Shown here piece after piece: positions 7,784 to 16,563 of a stretch of 52,362 bases of DNA. A program made the position numbers and the translations under genes. Source of the stretch: JBFELU01 sp041572755 (GTDB taxonomy: Bacteria; Actinomycetota; Acidimicrobiia; Spongiisociales; UBA11373); the NCBI GenBank assembly GCA_041572755.1, contig JBFFRY010000018.1, positions 1-52,362 of the forward strand, in the 5' to 3' direction. The notes under the pieces are model-generated. The model did not search any database. It was not told the origin of the DNA and saw nothing but the letters and a program-made list of their open reading frames with translations. The number at the start of each line of letters is the position of its first letter. Position 1 is the stretch's first letter.

Positions 7784-9127
7784 ATGGATTTCACCTTCAT
7801 GGAGGAGCTGCACGCTCTCGAGCGGGAGAAGGGTGTTCCCGCCGAGACGATCCTCGAAGCGCTCGCCAACGCGCTCGTGTCCGCCTACAAGCGGACGCCG
7901 GGCGCCGCCCAGGAGGCCCGGGTCACCATCGATCCGGACACCGGTGAGATCACCGTGTACGGCCAGGAGCTGGACGAGGACGAGAACGTCATCAGGGAGT
8001 GGGAGGACACTCCCGACGACTTCGGCCGGATCGCAGCGCAAACGGCGAAGCAGGTGATCATGCAGCGGCTCCGCGACGCCAAGCGGGCTCAGGTCTACGA
8101 GATCTACCAGGGTCGCGAGGGCGACCTCGTCACCGGCATCGTGCAGCAGTCCGATCACCGATCCGTGATCCTCGATCTCGGCAACGCCGAAGCGGTGATG
8201 CCCTCGTCGGAGCGGATTCCCTACGAGAGGCTGGAGCGGGGGGCGCGTATCAAGGCGCTGGTGCTCGAGGTCCGGGGCGACAAGACCGAGGAGGAAGAAG
8301 AAGAGGAGGCCGACGATGAGCGGCGCCGGAGGTCCCATGGGGGCCCCCAGATCGTGGTGAGCCGCAGCCACCCCGACTTCATCCGCCGTCTCTTCGAACT
8401 CGAAGTCCCGGAGTTGGTCGAAGGAGTGGTGGAGATCAGGGCCATTGCCAGGGATGCCGGCCACCGCACCAAGATCGCCGTTGCCTCCACGGAGCCGAAC
8501 GTTGATCCGGTCGGTGCCTGTGTGGGTGCCCGCGGATCGCGGGTTCGCCAGGTCGTCAACGAGCTGCGCGGCGAGAAGGTCGACATCGTCGAGTGGCGTG
8601 AGAACACCGAGCAGTTCATCGCCGAGGCGCTGAGCCCGGCCAAGGTGCGACAGGTCATCCTCGACGAGGCGGGGGAGGCCGTCGTGGTGGTCCCCGACCA
8701 CCAGCTCTCGCTGGCCATCGGCAAGGAGGGGCAGAACGCCCGTCTGGCCGCCCGCTTGAGCGGATACCGCATCGATATTCGTTCGGAAACCGAACAGTCC
8801 GTGGGGACAACCGGGGGGGCCGAAGCACCCGAAGGAGGAGCCGCCGCGGGCGGCGAGGTCCCGGAGGGAAGCGGGGTGCCCGAGGGAGAAGCGGCGGAGG
8901 AGGCCCCGGCGGAAACCGCCGCCGAAACCGGCGAGCCGCCGGACGCCGAGCCGGAGGCCGGCGCCGCAGCAGACACGCCGGATACCGCCGAGCCGGCGGC
9001 GGACGACCCTGCCGAGCCGGCGGCGGACGACCCTGCCGAGCCGGCGGCGGACGACTCCGCCGAGGGGGAAGTCGCCGAAGCCAAAGCCGAAGCCGATACC
9101 GGCGCCGACGACAAGCCGGAGGCCTGA
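7784..9127 (+). CDS. nusA: Transcription termination/antitermination factor NusA
   Basis: Binds RNA polymerase and nascent RNA to control pausing and termination. Domain order: N-terminal RNAP-binding domain (1-105), S1 (about 110-165), a Glu-rich insert (about 168-180, from base 8286), KH1 (about 195-265), KH2 (about 270-335, ending IGKEGQNARLAARL). A low-complexity Ala/Pro/Glu/Asp tail of about 100 residues replaces the acidic repeats of proteobacterial NusA. The tail contains three 24-bp DNA repeats. The usual small ylxR/rnpM gene between nusA and infB is missing: only 45 bp separate them. NusA may act on the terminator in its own operon leader. Confidence 0.94.
   Translation: MDFTFMEELHALEREKGVPAETILEALANALVSAYKRTPGAAQEARVTIDPDTGEITVYGQELDEDENVIREWEDTPDDFGRIAAQTAKQVIMQRLRDAKRAQVYEIYQGREGDLVTGIVQQSDHRSVILDLGNAEAVMPSSERIPYERLERGARIKALVLEVRGDKTEEEEEEEADDERRRRSHGGPQIVVSRSHPDFIRRLFELEVPELVEGVVEIRAIARDAGHRTKIAVASTEPNVDPVGACVGARGSRVRQVVNELRGEKVDIVEWRENTEQFIAEALSPAKVRQVILDEAGEAVVVVPDHQLSLAIGKEGQNARLAARLSGYRIDIRSETEQSVGTTGGAEAPEGGAAAGGEVPEGSGVPEGEAAEEAPAETAAETGEPPDAEPEAGAAADTPDTAEPAADDPAEPAADDPAEPAADDSAEGEVAEAKAEADTGADDKPEA
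8987..9058 (+). repeat. Three tandem 24-bp repeats in the nusA tail
   Basis: Units at 8987-9010, 9011-9034 and 9035-9058, each encoding the octamer AEPAADDP or AEPAADDS. They are in frame and differ only near the end of the last unit. Confidence 0.9.
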
Positions 9128-9172
9128 GGTGCCCATGGGACAATGCACCGAGCCGCGGGAGGCTGAGATCTG

Positions 9173-11212
9173 ATGCGGGTGTACGAGCTTGCCAGGGAGC
9201 TCGAAGTCGAATCGAAGGAGGTGATCGAGCGCGCCGCCGAGCTGGGCGTCGAGCTCAAGACGGCCTCCTCCGGCGTCGACGATGACTCGGTGGCCCTGAT
9301 CCGGCTCTCCTACGAGGAGGAGCGCGGGGAAGCCGAACCGGCGGCGGAGCCTGACGAAGCAGCCGCCCCCGAGGTCGAAGCCGACGCCGACGCCGACGCC
9401 GAACCTGAAGCCGAAGCCGCCGAGGAGGAGCCTCAACGCCGGCTCCTGCGGGTCCCGGAGGGTGTGACCGTGGCGGAGTTCGCCGATCTGGCGAGGAGGC
9501 CGATGGGTCTCGTCGTGAAGTTCCTCATTGAGCGGGGCCAGATGGCGGGCGCCTCCCAGCCCATCCCCGCCGAGCATCTGGAGCAGATCGCCGCCCAACT
9601 CGGGTACGACATCGAGGTGGAGGCCGCGGCCGCCGAGGAAGAAGAAGCTCCGGAGCCTCTGGTGCGGCCCAAGGCGGTGTTCGAGGACGCCGCCGCCGAT
9701 CTCGAGTTGCGACCCCCGGTGGTGACCGTGATGGGTCACGTCGACCACGGCAAGACCAAGCTGCTGGACACCATCCGCAGGGCGAACGTCGTGGCCGATG
9801 AAGCCGGTGGCATCACCCAGCACATCGGTGCTTACCAGGTGAAGCGGGGGGATCGGGCCATCACGTTCATCGACACGCCGGGTCACGAGGCGTTCACGCA
9901 GTTGCGGGCCCGGGGCGCCGAGATCACCGATATCGTCATCCTCGTGGTGGCGGCCAACGACGGTGTCATGCCCCAAACGGTTGAAGCGATCAGCCACGCC
10001 AAGGCGGCCGGAGTGCCCATCGTGATCGCGATCAACAAGACCGATCTTGCCGCTGCCGATCCCCACACCGTCCGGGCGCAACTCACCGAGCACGGTCTGG
10101 TCGTCGAAGAGCTCGGTGGCGAGGTCGTCAGTGTCGAGATCTCGGCGCTCGAGGGAACCGGGATCGAGCCGCTGCTCGAGTACATCGACCTCATCGCCGA
10201 GTTGGAGGTCTTCTCGGCGAATCCATCGGTCCCGGCTTCGGGCACGGTGGTGGAGTCCCAACTCGACAAGGGTCGCGGTCCGGTCGGGACCATCATCGTG
10301 CAGCGGGGCACCCTTCGCCGCGGCGATGCCCTGGTGGCCGGGGCGGTTTCCGGTCGGGTCCGGGCGATGTTCGATGAGAACGGCCAGGAGGTGCAGGAGG
10401 CCGAACCGAGCACGCCCGTGTTGATCATGGGTTGGGACGATGTGCCGGCGGCGGGCGACCGCTTCGAGGTCGTGGCCGACGACCGGGCGGCCCGGTCACT
10501 TGCTGCCGAGCGGCTGGATCAGATGCGCACCGAGGAGCTGGTCGTGCCTAGTGCGGCCGATCGGCTCGCCGGACTGCTCGAGGAGCTGAGAACGGCCGAC
10601 CACGCCGAACTCCGGATCATCGTCAAGGCCGACGCTCACGGGTCCCTGGAGGCGATCCGCGATGCGGTCGCCAAGATCGAGCGCGACAAGGGGATGGTCA
10701 CACTCATCCACGGCGCGGTGGGAGGCATCAGCGAGAACGACGTGCTGCTGGCCGAGACCACCGAGTCGGTCGTCTTCGGATTCAACGTTCGCCCCGACGG
10801 CAAGGCTCGCAAGGCCGCCGAGGGCGCCGGCGTGGAGGTGCGCACCTACAGGGTCATCTATGAGCTCTTGGACGACATGGAGGCGATGCTCGTCGGCAGG
10901 CTCGCCCCCGAAGAGGTCGAGACCGTGCTCGGGTCGGCGGAGGTGCGGGCGACCTTCCGTGCCCCCCGGTTCGGCACGATCGCCGGTTCCTACGTCACCG
11001 AGGGGGAGATGGCGCGAGGCGCCCGGGTGCGGCTGGTGCGCGACGGCGTGGTGGTGTACGAAGGGAGGATCGGTTCGCTCCGCCGCTTCAAGGACGACGT
11101 TCGGACCGTGGCCGCCGGCTTCGAGTGCGGCATCGGCCTCGAGAACTTCCGGGACATCAAGGAGGGTGACGTGCTCGAGGCCTACGAGGTCCGGGAGGTC
11201 GCCCCGGCCTGA
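9173..11212 (+). CDS. infB: Translation initiation factor IF-2
   Basis: GTPase that brings fMet-tRNA to the 30S subunit. Two IF2_N domains (about 1-50 and 90-150) flank an acidic Glu/Ala linker. The G domain begins with GHVDHGKT at residues 188-195, then DTPGHEAF and NKTDL, followed by the domains II-IV that contact tRNA. At 679 residues it is short for an actinobacterium (often about 900) because the linker is short. The ATG at 9173 has GGGAGG about 10 nt upstream. The two switch motifs are intact. Confidence 0.96.
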   Translation: MRVYELARELEVESKEVIERAAELGVELKTASSGVDDDSVALIRLSYEEERGEAEPAAEPDEAAAPEVEADADADAEPEAEAAEEEPQRRLLRVPEGVTVAEFADLARRPMGLVVKFLIERGQMAGASQPIPAEHLEQIAAQLGYDIEVEAAAAEEEEAPEPLVRPKAVFEDAAADLELRPPVVTVMGHVDHGKTKLLDTIRRANVVADEAGGITQHIGAYQVKRGDRAITFIDTPGHEAFTQLRARGAEITDIVILVVAANDGVMPQTVEAISHAKAAGVPIVIAINKTDLAAADPHTVRAQLTEHGLVVEELGGEVVSVEISALEGTGIEPLLEYIDLIAELEVFSANPSVPASGTVVESQLDKGRGPVGTIIVQRGTLRRGDALVAGAVSGRVRAMFDENGQEVQEAEPSTPVLIMGWDDVPAAGDRFEVVADDRAARSLAAERLDQMRTEELVVPSAADRLAGLLEELRTADHAELRIIVKADAHGSLEAIRDAVAKIERDKGMVTLIHGAVGGISENDVLLAETTESVVFGFNVRPDGKARKAAEGAGVEVRTYRVIYELLDDMEAMLVGRLAPEEVETVLGSAEVRATFRAPRFGTIAGSYVTEGEMARGARVRLVRDGVVVYEGRIGSLRRFKDDVRTVAAGFECGIGLENFRDIKEGDVLEAYEVREVAPA

Positions 11213-11217
11213 GCGCG

Positions 11218-11508
11218 ATGCACGCCGCCGCTCTCCGTCTCGAGCTGCGGATTCCCAATGTGGGTTCGCTCAAGGAGAAGCGCCACAAGGTCAAGGCTCT
11301 CATCACCATGCTGACCACCAAGTTCCCCGTCACCGCCGGCGAGGTCGATCATCAGAATCAGTGGCGGCGGACCACGATCGGCGCGGCGCTCGTCGCGCCT
11401 CAGGCCGGCCACCTCGAAAGGGTCGTCAACTCGGTGCACCGGGCCCTTCTCGACCACCCCGACTTCGAGTTGCTCGAGATCGGGGTCTCCTATCTGGAGG
11501 AGTCATGA
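11218..11508 (+). CDS. DUF503 (YlxP-like) small protein
   Basis: A 96-residue protein of the DUF503 family that commonly sits between infB and rbfA. It has the family's LRIPNVGSLKEKRHKVKAL opening and a predicted ferredoxin-like alpha/beta fold. The function is unproven; the location suggests ribosome assembly or initiation. It starts 5 nt after the infB stop and overlaps rbfA by four bases (ATGA), so translation is coupled. Confidence 0.85.
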   Translation: MHAAALRLELRIPNVGSLKEKRHKVKALITMLTTKFPVTAGEVDHQNQWRRTTIGAALVAPQAGHLERVVNSVHRALLDHPDFELLEIGVSYLEES

Positions 11509-11888
11509 GTCGCGGACCGCGAATGCGCCGCGTCAACGAACTGTTGCGCGAGTCGATCGCAGAGGAGGTGGGCCGTCTCAAAGATCCCGGGCTCGGTTTC
11601 GTGACGATCACCGGGGTCGACACGGCCCCCGACCTGCGAAGCGCCAAGGTCTACTATTCGGTGCTCGGCGACGAGGAGCAGCACGTCGCGACCCGAAAGG
11701 CATTGGAGCGGGCGTCGGCACACGTCCGCTCTGAGGTGGGGAAGCGGGTTCGGTTGAAGTACCTGCCGGAGCTTCGCTTCGAGGTCGACTCGGCGATCGA
11801 GCAAGGCATGAAGATCGAGGCGCTGCTGCGCCGGCTTCGCGAGGAGGAACAGGGTGAAGGCACCGGAGGAGATCCGGAGAGCGGCTGA
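11505..11888 (+). CDS. rbfA: Ribosome-binding factor A
   Basis: Single KH-type domain protein for late 30S maturation. It is 127 residues with MRRVNELLRESIAEEVGRLKD at the N-terminus and the conserved KVYYSVLGD and LRFEVDSAIEQGMKIEALL segments. It starts at the ATG overlapping the DUF503 stop and overlaps nrnA by 35 bp at its 3' end. Confidence 0.93.
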   Translation: MSRGPRMRRVNELLRESIAEEVGRLKDPGLGFVTITGVDTAPDLRSAKVYYSVLGDEEQHVATRKALERASAHVRSEVGKRVRLKYLPELRFEVDSAIEQGMKIEALLRRLREEEQGEGTGGDPESG

Positions 11889-12819
11889 ACTCATTCGCGG
11901 GGCGACGATGCTGGTGACCACCGGACACGTCGCCCCGGATGGGGATGCGCTCGGCTCGGCGCTGGCGCTGGCGCACTCGGCGCGGGAAGCCGGCTCCGAG
12001 GCCGTCACGGTGTTCGGCGGTGACTATGGCGTGCCCGACGGCTACCGCTTCCTCGATCTCGCTCCGATCGTGAAGCCAGAAGCCCTCCCCGCTGCGGGGG
12101 AGTGCGTGCTCGTAGTCTTCGACACCGGTATCGCCACCCGAATCGGCGAGCTCGCCGAATGGTCGGAGGGTGCGGCCGCCGTGATCGTCGTCGATCATCA
12201 CCCTCCGGAGGGGGACTTCGGCGACGTGAGGGTGATCGACGCCGGAGCCGCTGCAGCAGCCCAGTTGTGCCACGCCCTCATCCGGGAGCTCGGCTGGCCG
12301 ATCACCCCATCGGTGGCGACCTGCTTGTTGACCGGGATCGTGACCGACACCGGCCGCTTCCAGTACTCGTCGACCGATGCCGAGGTCATGCGGATCGCCG
12401 CCGAGCTGTTGGAGCACGGCGCCCGGCCCGAGGAGATCGGCCAGCAGGTCTACGAATCGGCCCCTTTCGGCTACCTCGCCGTTTCGGCGGCGGTGCTCGG
12501 CCGGGCCCGGCTCGACGCCGAACTCCGACTGGTCTCCTCGACGGTCACGACGTCGGACCTCGAGGCCGGGGGCATCGGTCACGAAGACCTCGACCCGCTC
12601 ATCGACGACCTCCGCATCGTGCGGGAGGCCGATGTGGCCGTGCTCTTCAAGGAGGTCGAAGGGGGCCACAAGGTCAGCCTGCGATCTCGGGGGAGGATCG
12701 ATGTGGGCGCCATCGCCCAAGGCGAAGGGGGCGGGGGCCATCACAACGCGGCCGGCTTCACCACTTCGGATGCCCCCGACGATGTGGTCGAGCGCATTCG
12801 TTCCCGACTCCGTGACTGA
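11854..12819 (+). CDS. nrnA: DHH/DHHA1 phosphoesterase (NrnA-like nanoRNase / pAp phosphatase)
   Basis: Degrades very short RNA (2-5 nt) and/or 3'-phosphoadenosine 5'-phosphate. At 321 residues it has an N-terminal DHH domain with APDGDALGSA (metal ligands) and the signature DHH at residues 114-116, then a DHHA1 domain ending in the GGGGHHNAAG substrate loop. The GTG start has GAGGAGG upstream, inside rbfA. The neighbourhood (rbfA before, truB after) is standard for this family. Which of the two activities dominates cannot be told from sequence. Confidence 0.9.
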   Translation: MKAPEEIRRAAELIRGATMLVTTGHVAPDGDALGSALALAHSAREAGSEAVTVFGGDYGVPDGYRFLDLAPIVKPEALPAAGECVLVVFDTGIATRIGELAEWSEGAAAVIVVDHHPPEGDFGDVRVIDAGAAAAAQLCHALIRELGWPITPSVATCLLTGIVTDTGRFQYSSTDAEVMRIAAELLEHGARPEEIGQQVYESAPFGYLAVSAAVLGRARLDAELRLVSSTVTTSDLEAGGIGHEDLDPLIDDLRIVREADVAVLFKEVEGGHKVSLRSRGRIDVGAIAQGEGGGGHHNAAGFTTSDAPDDVVERIRSRLRD

Positions 12820-13681
12820 CGGCTTCCTCCTGGTCGACAAGCCCGGCGGGCTCACCTCGCACGATGTGGTTGCGGCGGTGCGTCGCAGCACGGGGATTCG
12901 CAAGGTCGGCCATGCCGGCACGCTCGACCCGATGGCGACCGGCCTGCTCGTCGTCGCCGTCGGGCGGGTCACCCGTCTCATCCGGTTCGTGCAGGAGCAA
13001 CCCAAGACCTACGTGGCCCGGATCGGGTTCGGGGTCGCCACCGATACGCTCGATGCAGACGGCGCCGTGCTCACTCGCGAGCCGCTCCCGGTGAGTGAGC
13101 AGGAGGTCGCCGAGGCGGCGGGCCGTTTCGTCGGCCGGATCCATCAGGTGCCGCCGATGGTTTCGGCCCTGAAAGTGGACGGGCGGCGGCTCTACGAGCT
13201 CGCCAGGGAAGGCAAGGAGGTGGCGCGAGCGCCACGGCCCGTCGACATCCACGAGATCGAGATCCTCGAGCATGCCCCCGGGGAGTACCCGGAGACGACG
13301 ATCCGAGTGGTGTGCGGATCGGGCACGTACATTCGAACGCTTGCCGACGACATCGCGGGGGCGCTGGGAGGACGGGCGCACCTCGGGGAGTTGCGGCGGA
13401 CGGCGATCGGATCACATCACGTCGACGCGGCGGTGTCGATGGACGACCTCGGCGTCACTCCACCACCACTGTTGACGCCTCTCGAGGCCCTGGCGGATCT
13501 TCCGAGGGTCGATGTGGGCTCCGAGGTGGCTCGGGCGGTGTCACACGGCACCGCTCTCACCGCGGCGGCGCTCGGGCCGACCCTCGAGGGACCTGTCCGG
13601 GTCGTGGGGGAGGGAGGGAGGTTGCTCGCCGTCTACCGTGTCGCCGGCGGAGCGGCAAAACCGGAGGTCGTGCTGACGTGA
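12812..13681 (+). CDS. truB: tRNA pseudouridine-55 synthase
   Basis: Makes pseudouridine 55 in the T-loop of tRNAs. The catalytic Asp is D39 in GHAGTLDPMATGLL, near the N-terminal LVDKPGGLTSHD. The later motif VVCGSGTYIRTLADD is also present, and a C-terminal PUA-like region completes 289 residues. The GTG start at 12812 overlaps nrnA by 8 bp. An upstream ATG in frame would add about ten residues that homologues lack. The stop overlaps the ribF GTG (GTGA). Confidence 0.94.
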   Translation: MTDGFLLVDKPGGLTSHDVVAAVRRSTGIRKVGHAGTLDPMATGLLVVAVGRVTRLIRFVQEQPKTYVARIGFGVATDTLDADGAVLTREPLPVSEQEVAEAAGRFVGRIHQVPPMVSALKVDGRRLYELAREGKEVARAPRPVDIHEIEILEHAPGEYPETTIRVVCGSGTYIRTLADDIAGALGGRAHLGELRRTAIGSHHVDAAVSMDDLGVTPPPLLTPLEALADLPRVDVGSEVARAVSHGTALTAAALGPTLEGPVRVVGEGGRLLAVYRVAGGAAKPEVVLT

Positions 13682-14601
13682 GGGTGCTCCACGGGAACCC
13701 CCGCAGATGGGAGTTGGAGGGTCGCCACGTGGTGTCGGTCGGCGTCTACGACGGGGTCCACCGTGGCCACCGGCACGTGTTGGGAATGGTGATCGGATCC
13801 GCCGCCGCCCGCGGCGATCGGTCGGCCGTGTTGACATTCGATCGTCACCCCATGTCGGTCGTCGCCCCCGAGCGGGCCCCTCGGCTTCTCACCACGCTGG
13901 GGCGGCGGATCGAACTCTTCGGCGACCTCGGGCTCGATGTCACCGGGGTGCTGGCCTTTCAACGCCACGTGCGCGACCTGAGCCCCGAAGACTTCGTGGG
14001 GGACATCCTCGTCGGAGTCTTCCGGGCTTCGGCGATCGTCATCGGTGAGGACTTCCGCTTCGGCCGAGACCGGGCGGGGGACGTCGCCTCGCTCCGGGAC
14101 TATGGCGATCGTTGGGATTTCGAGGTCGAGGTGGTCGGACTGGTCAACGGTGACGGGCCACTGTCGTCGACCCGGATTCGCACCCTGATCGCCGACGGCG
14201 ACATCGGTGCCGCCGCCGAGGCCCTGGGACGACCGTTCGAGCTGCCGGGGAGGGTGGTGCAGGGGGAGGGGCGGGGGACGACGATCGGAATCCCAACTGC
14301 GAACCTCGACGTCCCTCTCGGCCTGGCCGTGCCGGCGCGAGGTGTGTACGCCGTTCGGGTGGAGATACCCGGCGAGGGAACGGTGCCGGCGGTCGCCAAC
14401 ATCGGGATCCGGCCCACCTTCGGGGGAACCAGGGAGACGGTCGAGGTGCATCTCCTCGATCGAAACGACGATCTCTACGGCGCCGACCTGCGGGTCTGCT
14501 TCGAGGCCCGCATTCGCGACGAGCGGAAGTTCCCATCCGTCGAGGAGCTCATCGCCCAGATCGACGACGACATCGCCGAGGCACGCCGACTCCTCTCTTG
14601 A
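13678..14601 (+). CDS. ribF: Bifunctional riboflavin kinase / FAD synthetase
   Basis: Phosphorylates riboflavin to FMN and adenylylates FMN to FAD. At 307 residues the N-terminal nucleotidyltransferase domain has GVYDGVHRGH and the later GPLSSTRIR motif. The C-terminal kinase domain has the GIPTANLD motif and ends in the usual helix. It starts at a GTG overlapping the truB stop by four bases. truB-ribF-rpsO order is typical, but two extra genes intervene before rpsO here. Confidence 0.94.
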   Translation: MRVLHGNPRRWELEGRHVVSVGVYDGVHRGHRHVLGMVIGSAAARGDRSAVLTFDRHPMSVVAPERAPRLLTTLGRRIELFGDLGLDVTGVLAFQRHVRDLSPEDFVGDILVGVFRASAIVIGEDFRFGRDRAGDVASLRDYGDRWDFEVEVVGLVNGDGPLSSTRIRTLIADGDIGAAAEALGRPFELPGRVVQGEGRGTTIGIPTANLDVPLGLAVPARGVYAVRVEIPGEGTVPAVANIGIRPTFGGTRETVEVHLLDRNDDLYGADLRVCFEARIRDERKFPSVEELIAQIDDDIAEARRLLS

Positions 14602-14653
14602 CCCACGGGCCGAAGATCGGCACGGTGTCCGGGCCTCACCCAAGGAACCGTTC

Positions 14654-15700
14654 GTGCTCGCCGCCGGCCTCGTCGCACTCTGGCTCACCGGCCCATTTCT
14701 CGCCCCGGATCCCAGCCCGGGGCCCGATGCCGTTGCGGCCCGGCCTGCGGCGGCACCCTCATCACCGATCCCGGGGCCTTCTGCCCCGCCGGTGATCCCG
14801 ACCGCCGTTGCCGCGGGCCTGCTGGGCCTCGTCGCTCACGCCGGCACCCGGCGCCGCGTCGACGATGCCCCGGGTGATGCACCCGGTGATGCGCTGGCGT
14901 TGGCGAGCGATCCGCTGGTGGTGTTCGTCGGCGGCCACGGCACCGCGGGCGCCCCCGAGTTCGAGGCCCTCATCGATCTCATGGAGTTGGATCCGGCGCA
15001 GACCCGGTTCTTCGACTATCGGTGGATCGTCGAGGGTGCCGACCCGATCGGGGCCTCGGAGACGGCCTCGGTCGACGCCACCGCCGATGCACTGAACGCC
15101 TACCTGGCCGGACTGGGCAATGAGGGGCGCCCGATATTCCTGGTCGGGTTCTCCAAAGGTGGGGCCGGCATCGCCGAATTGCTGGCGCGGTGGGATGCGG
15201 GTTCTCCGGTCCGGGTCCCCGAGGTGCGGGGTGCGGTCCTGCTCGATCCCCCTCTGGCCTCCGGTCTGCATGGATGGGTCCAGAGCCTGGGAAGGTGGTG
15301 GGGACCCATCCCCGACGACGGCGGCTACGACCCGATCGCCTGTGATCCCCGGTGCCGAGACCGCCGGGTCGATCTGGGGCGGGCCGCCGGTGTGGAGGTG
15401 CTGGTGATCCGCAATCCCAAGGCGGGCATCACCAACTTCGACGATCACCCGGCGGGTCTCCGGGTCATCGATGCTCCCGACGACGGCCCCGGACCGCTGG
15501 CCGCGTTCCTCGGCAATCCCTTCCGGTATCCGGCACGCGTCTCGGAAGCCCACAACGCAGTCCTCACCGATCCGCGGGTGGCCCGGTGCATCGCCTCGGA
15601 GATCGCCGTTCCCGGATCGTGCGACCTGCCCCCGCCTCGACGGCCGGCACCACCCGGCATGTGGAACGGAGGGAGTCACGGGTCAATCTCGGCGGTCTAG
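14654..15700 (+). CDS. Secreted or membrane-anchored alpha/beta hydrolase, unknown substrate
   Basis: A 348-residue protein. The first about 20 residues are hydrophobic (LAAGLVALWLTGPFLA), acting as signal or anchor, followed by a Pro/Ala-rich linker and a second hydrophobic stretch near 50-62. The catalytic domain follows, with beta-strand LVVFVGGHG and the nucleophile elbow GFSKGG (Ser167); a His near the end (SEAHNAVL) is a candidate triad member. The domain is reminiscent of lipases/cutinases and of PE-PPE-type hydrolases, but I cannot assign a substrate. The GTG start has AAGGA 7 nt upstream. It lies between ribF and a Rid gene, unusual company for translation genes. Confidence 0.6.
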   Translation: MLAAGLVALWLTGPFLAPDPSPGPDAVAARPAAAPSSPIPGPSAPPVIPTAVAAGLLGLVAHAGTRRRVDDAPGDAPGDALALASDPLVVFVGGHGTAGAPEFEALIDLMELDPAQTRFFDYRWIVEGADPIGASETASVDATADALNAYLAGLGNEGRPIFLVGFSKGGAGIAELLARWDAGSPVRVPEVRGAVLLDPPLASGLHGWVQSLGRWWGPIPDDGGYDPIACDPRCRDRRVDLGRAAGVEVLVIRNPKAGITNFDDHPAGLRVIDAPDDGPGPLAAFLGNPFRYPARVSEAHNAVLTDPRVARCIASEIAVPGSCDLPPPRRPAPPGMWNGGSHGSISAV

Positions 15701-15704
15701 CCGG

Positions 15705-15710
15705 TAGCCT
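15705..15710 (+). promoter_or_regulatory. Leaderless-type -10 for the Rid gene
   Basis: TAGCCT ends 6 nt before the ATG at 15717 and starts 4 nt after the previous stop codon, so transcription would begin at or next to the start codon. No ribosome site is visible. Confidence 0.55.
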
Positions 15711-15716
15711 CGGCGG

Positions 15717-16094
15717 ATGCGTCGCAGGATCCGCTCCGGCTCTCCCTACGAGTCATCCATGGGCTTCTCCAGGGCGATCCGGGTCGGGGACCGCATTCTC
15801 GTCTCGGGGACGGCGCCGATTCCCCCACCCGGCGAGCCGGTGGCGTCAACCGCCTACCGGCAGACGCTGCGGTGCGGTGAGATCATCCAGGCCGCGCTCG
15901 ACGAGGCGGGAGCCACCCTCGATGCGGTGGTGCGCACCAGGGTCTTCATCGTCGACCCGTCCCACGCCCCGGAGGTGGGGAGGGCGCATGCCGAGATGTT
16001 CGGTGAGGCGGCTCCGGCGGCCACGGTGGTCGTCGTGGCCGGGCTTCTCGACCCGGCCTGGATGGTCGAGATCGAGGCCGAGGCGTTGCTCTGA
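15717..16094 (+). CDS. Rid (YjgF/YER057c/UK114) family protein
   Basis: 125 residues with the chorismate-mutase-like Rid fold: VGDRILVSGTAP near the start, ALDEAGATLDAVVRTRVFIVD in the middle, and the AATVVVVAGLLDP...VEIEAEALL end. Family members deaminate reactive enamine/imine intermediates or act on related metabolites. It belongs to a subgroup rather than classic RidA, so the substrate is unknown. It probably has its own promoter (TAGCCT upstream). Confidence 0.82.
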   Translation: MRRRIRSGSPYESSMGFSRAIRVGDRILVSGTAPIPPPGEPVASTAYRQTLRCGEIIQAALDEAGATLDAVVRTRVFIVDPSHAPEVGRAHAEMFGEAAPAATVVVVAGLLDPAWMVEIEAEALL

Positions 16095-16124
16095 GGCGAA
16101 ATCGCCTTGCCACATCAGGGGTGC

Positions 16125-16130
16125 TATGCT
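16125..16130 (+). promoter_or_regulatory. Promoter -10 of rpsO
   Basis: TATGCT, 33 nt before the rpsO ATG; it is identical to the rimP operon hexamer. A short inverted repeat (AGGCGA/TCGCCT, about 16093-16106) lies between the Rid stop and this promoter. Confidence 0.6.
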
Positions 16131-16163
16131 GGCTGTTCGCCGGGTCGAACCCCGGCCGTTCTC

Positions 16164-16421
16164 ATGCGCGACACCAAGTCCATCATCGAAGATTTCGGCA
16201 CGCACGCCACCGACACGGGTTCGCCCGAGGTCCAGGTGGCGCTGCTCACCGAACGGATCAACCACCTCACCGAGCATCTGAAGGTCCACAAGAAGGACCA
16301 TCACAGCCGGCGGGGCCTGATCATGATGGTCGGCAAGCGTCGCCGGCTTCTCGACTACCTGCGAGATCAGAACGTCGAGCGCTATCGATCTGTGATCGCA
16401 CAGCTCGGATTGCGGCGCTGA
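16164..16421 (+). CDS. rpsO: 30S ribosomal protein S15
   Basis: Binds 16S rRNA helices 20-22 early in 30S assembly. Starting at the ATG at 16164 the protein is 85 residues, slightly under the usual 88-89. It contains the family core TGSPEVQVALLTERINHLTEHL and HHSRRGLIMMVGKRRRLLDYL. Upstream in-frame TTG codons would add residues absent from the family and are rejected. pnp follows after a hairpin, as in most bacteria. Confidence 0.95.
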   Translation: MRDTKSIIEDFGTHATDTGSPEVQVALLTERINHLTEHLKVHKKDHHSRRGLIMMVGKRRRLLDYLRDQNVERYRSVIAQLGLRR

Positions 16422-16427
16422 ACGCAT

Positions 16428-16449
16428 GAGGCGGCCCCCGGGCCGCCTC
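16428..16449 (+). terminator. Strong GC hairpin between rpsO and pnp
   Basis: GAGGCGGCC (16428-16436) pairs perfectly with GGCCGCCTC (16441-16449) around a 4-nt loop, 6 nt after the rpsO stop. No T-tract follows, so it may be a processing/stability element or a weak terminator, as in the rpsO-pnp gap of other bacteria. Confidence 0.65.
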
Positions 16450-16563
16450 GCTGCATGAGAGCGCGAACAGGGAGAGGCCAGTTGCTAGTTGCCACCTCTC
16501 GATACCCTCGAGGTGTGACCACTGGTAATTGGTTCGCTCTCCCCCTACATGGAGGATGAGAGC

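Noticed and set aside
7565..10261. Long - strand open frame opposite rimP, nusA and infB
   Set aside because: Same GC-driven artefact; the opposite strand encodes unmistakable essential genes.
16107..16163. TTG at 16107 as the rpsO start
   Set aside because: Adds 19 residues absent from S15 and runs through the promoter hexamer.
16428..16449. rpsO-pnp hairpin as a full intrinsic terminator
   Set aside because: No T-tract follows; better regarded as a processing or stability element.
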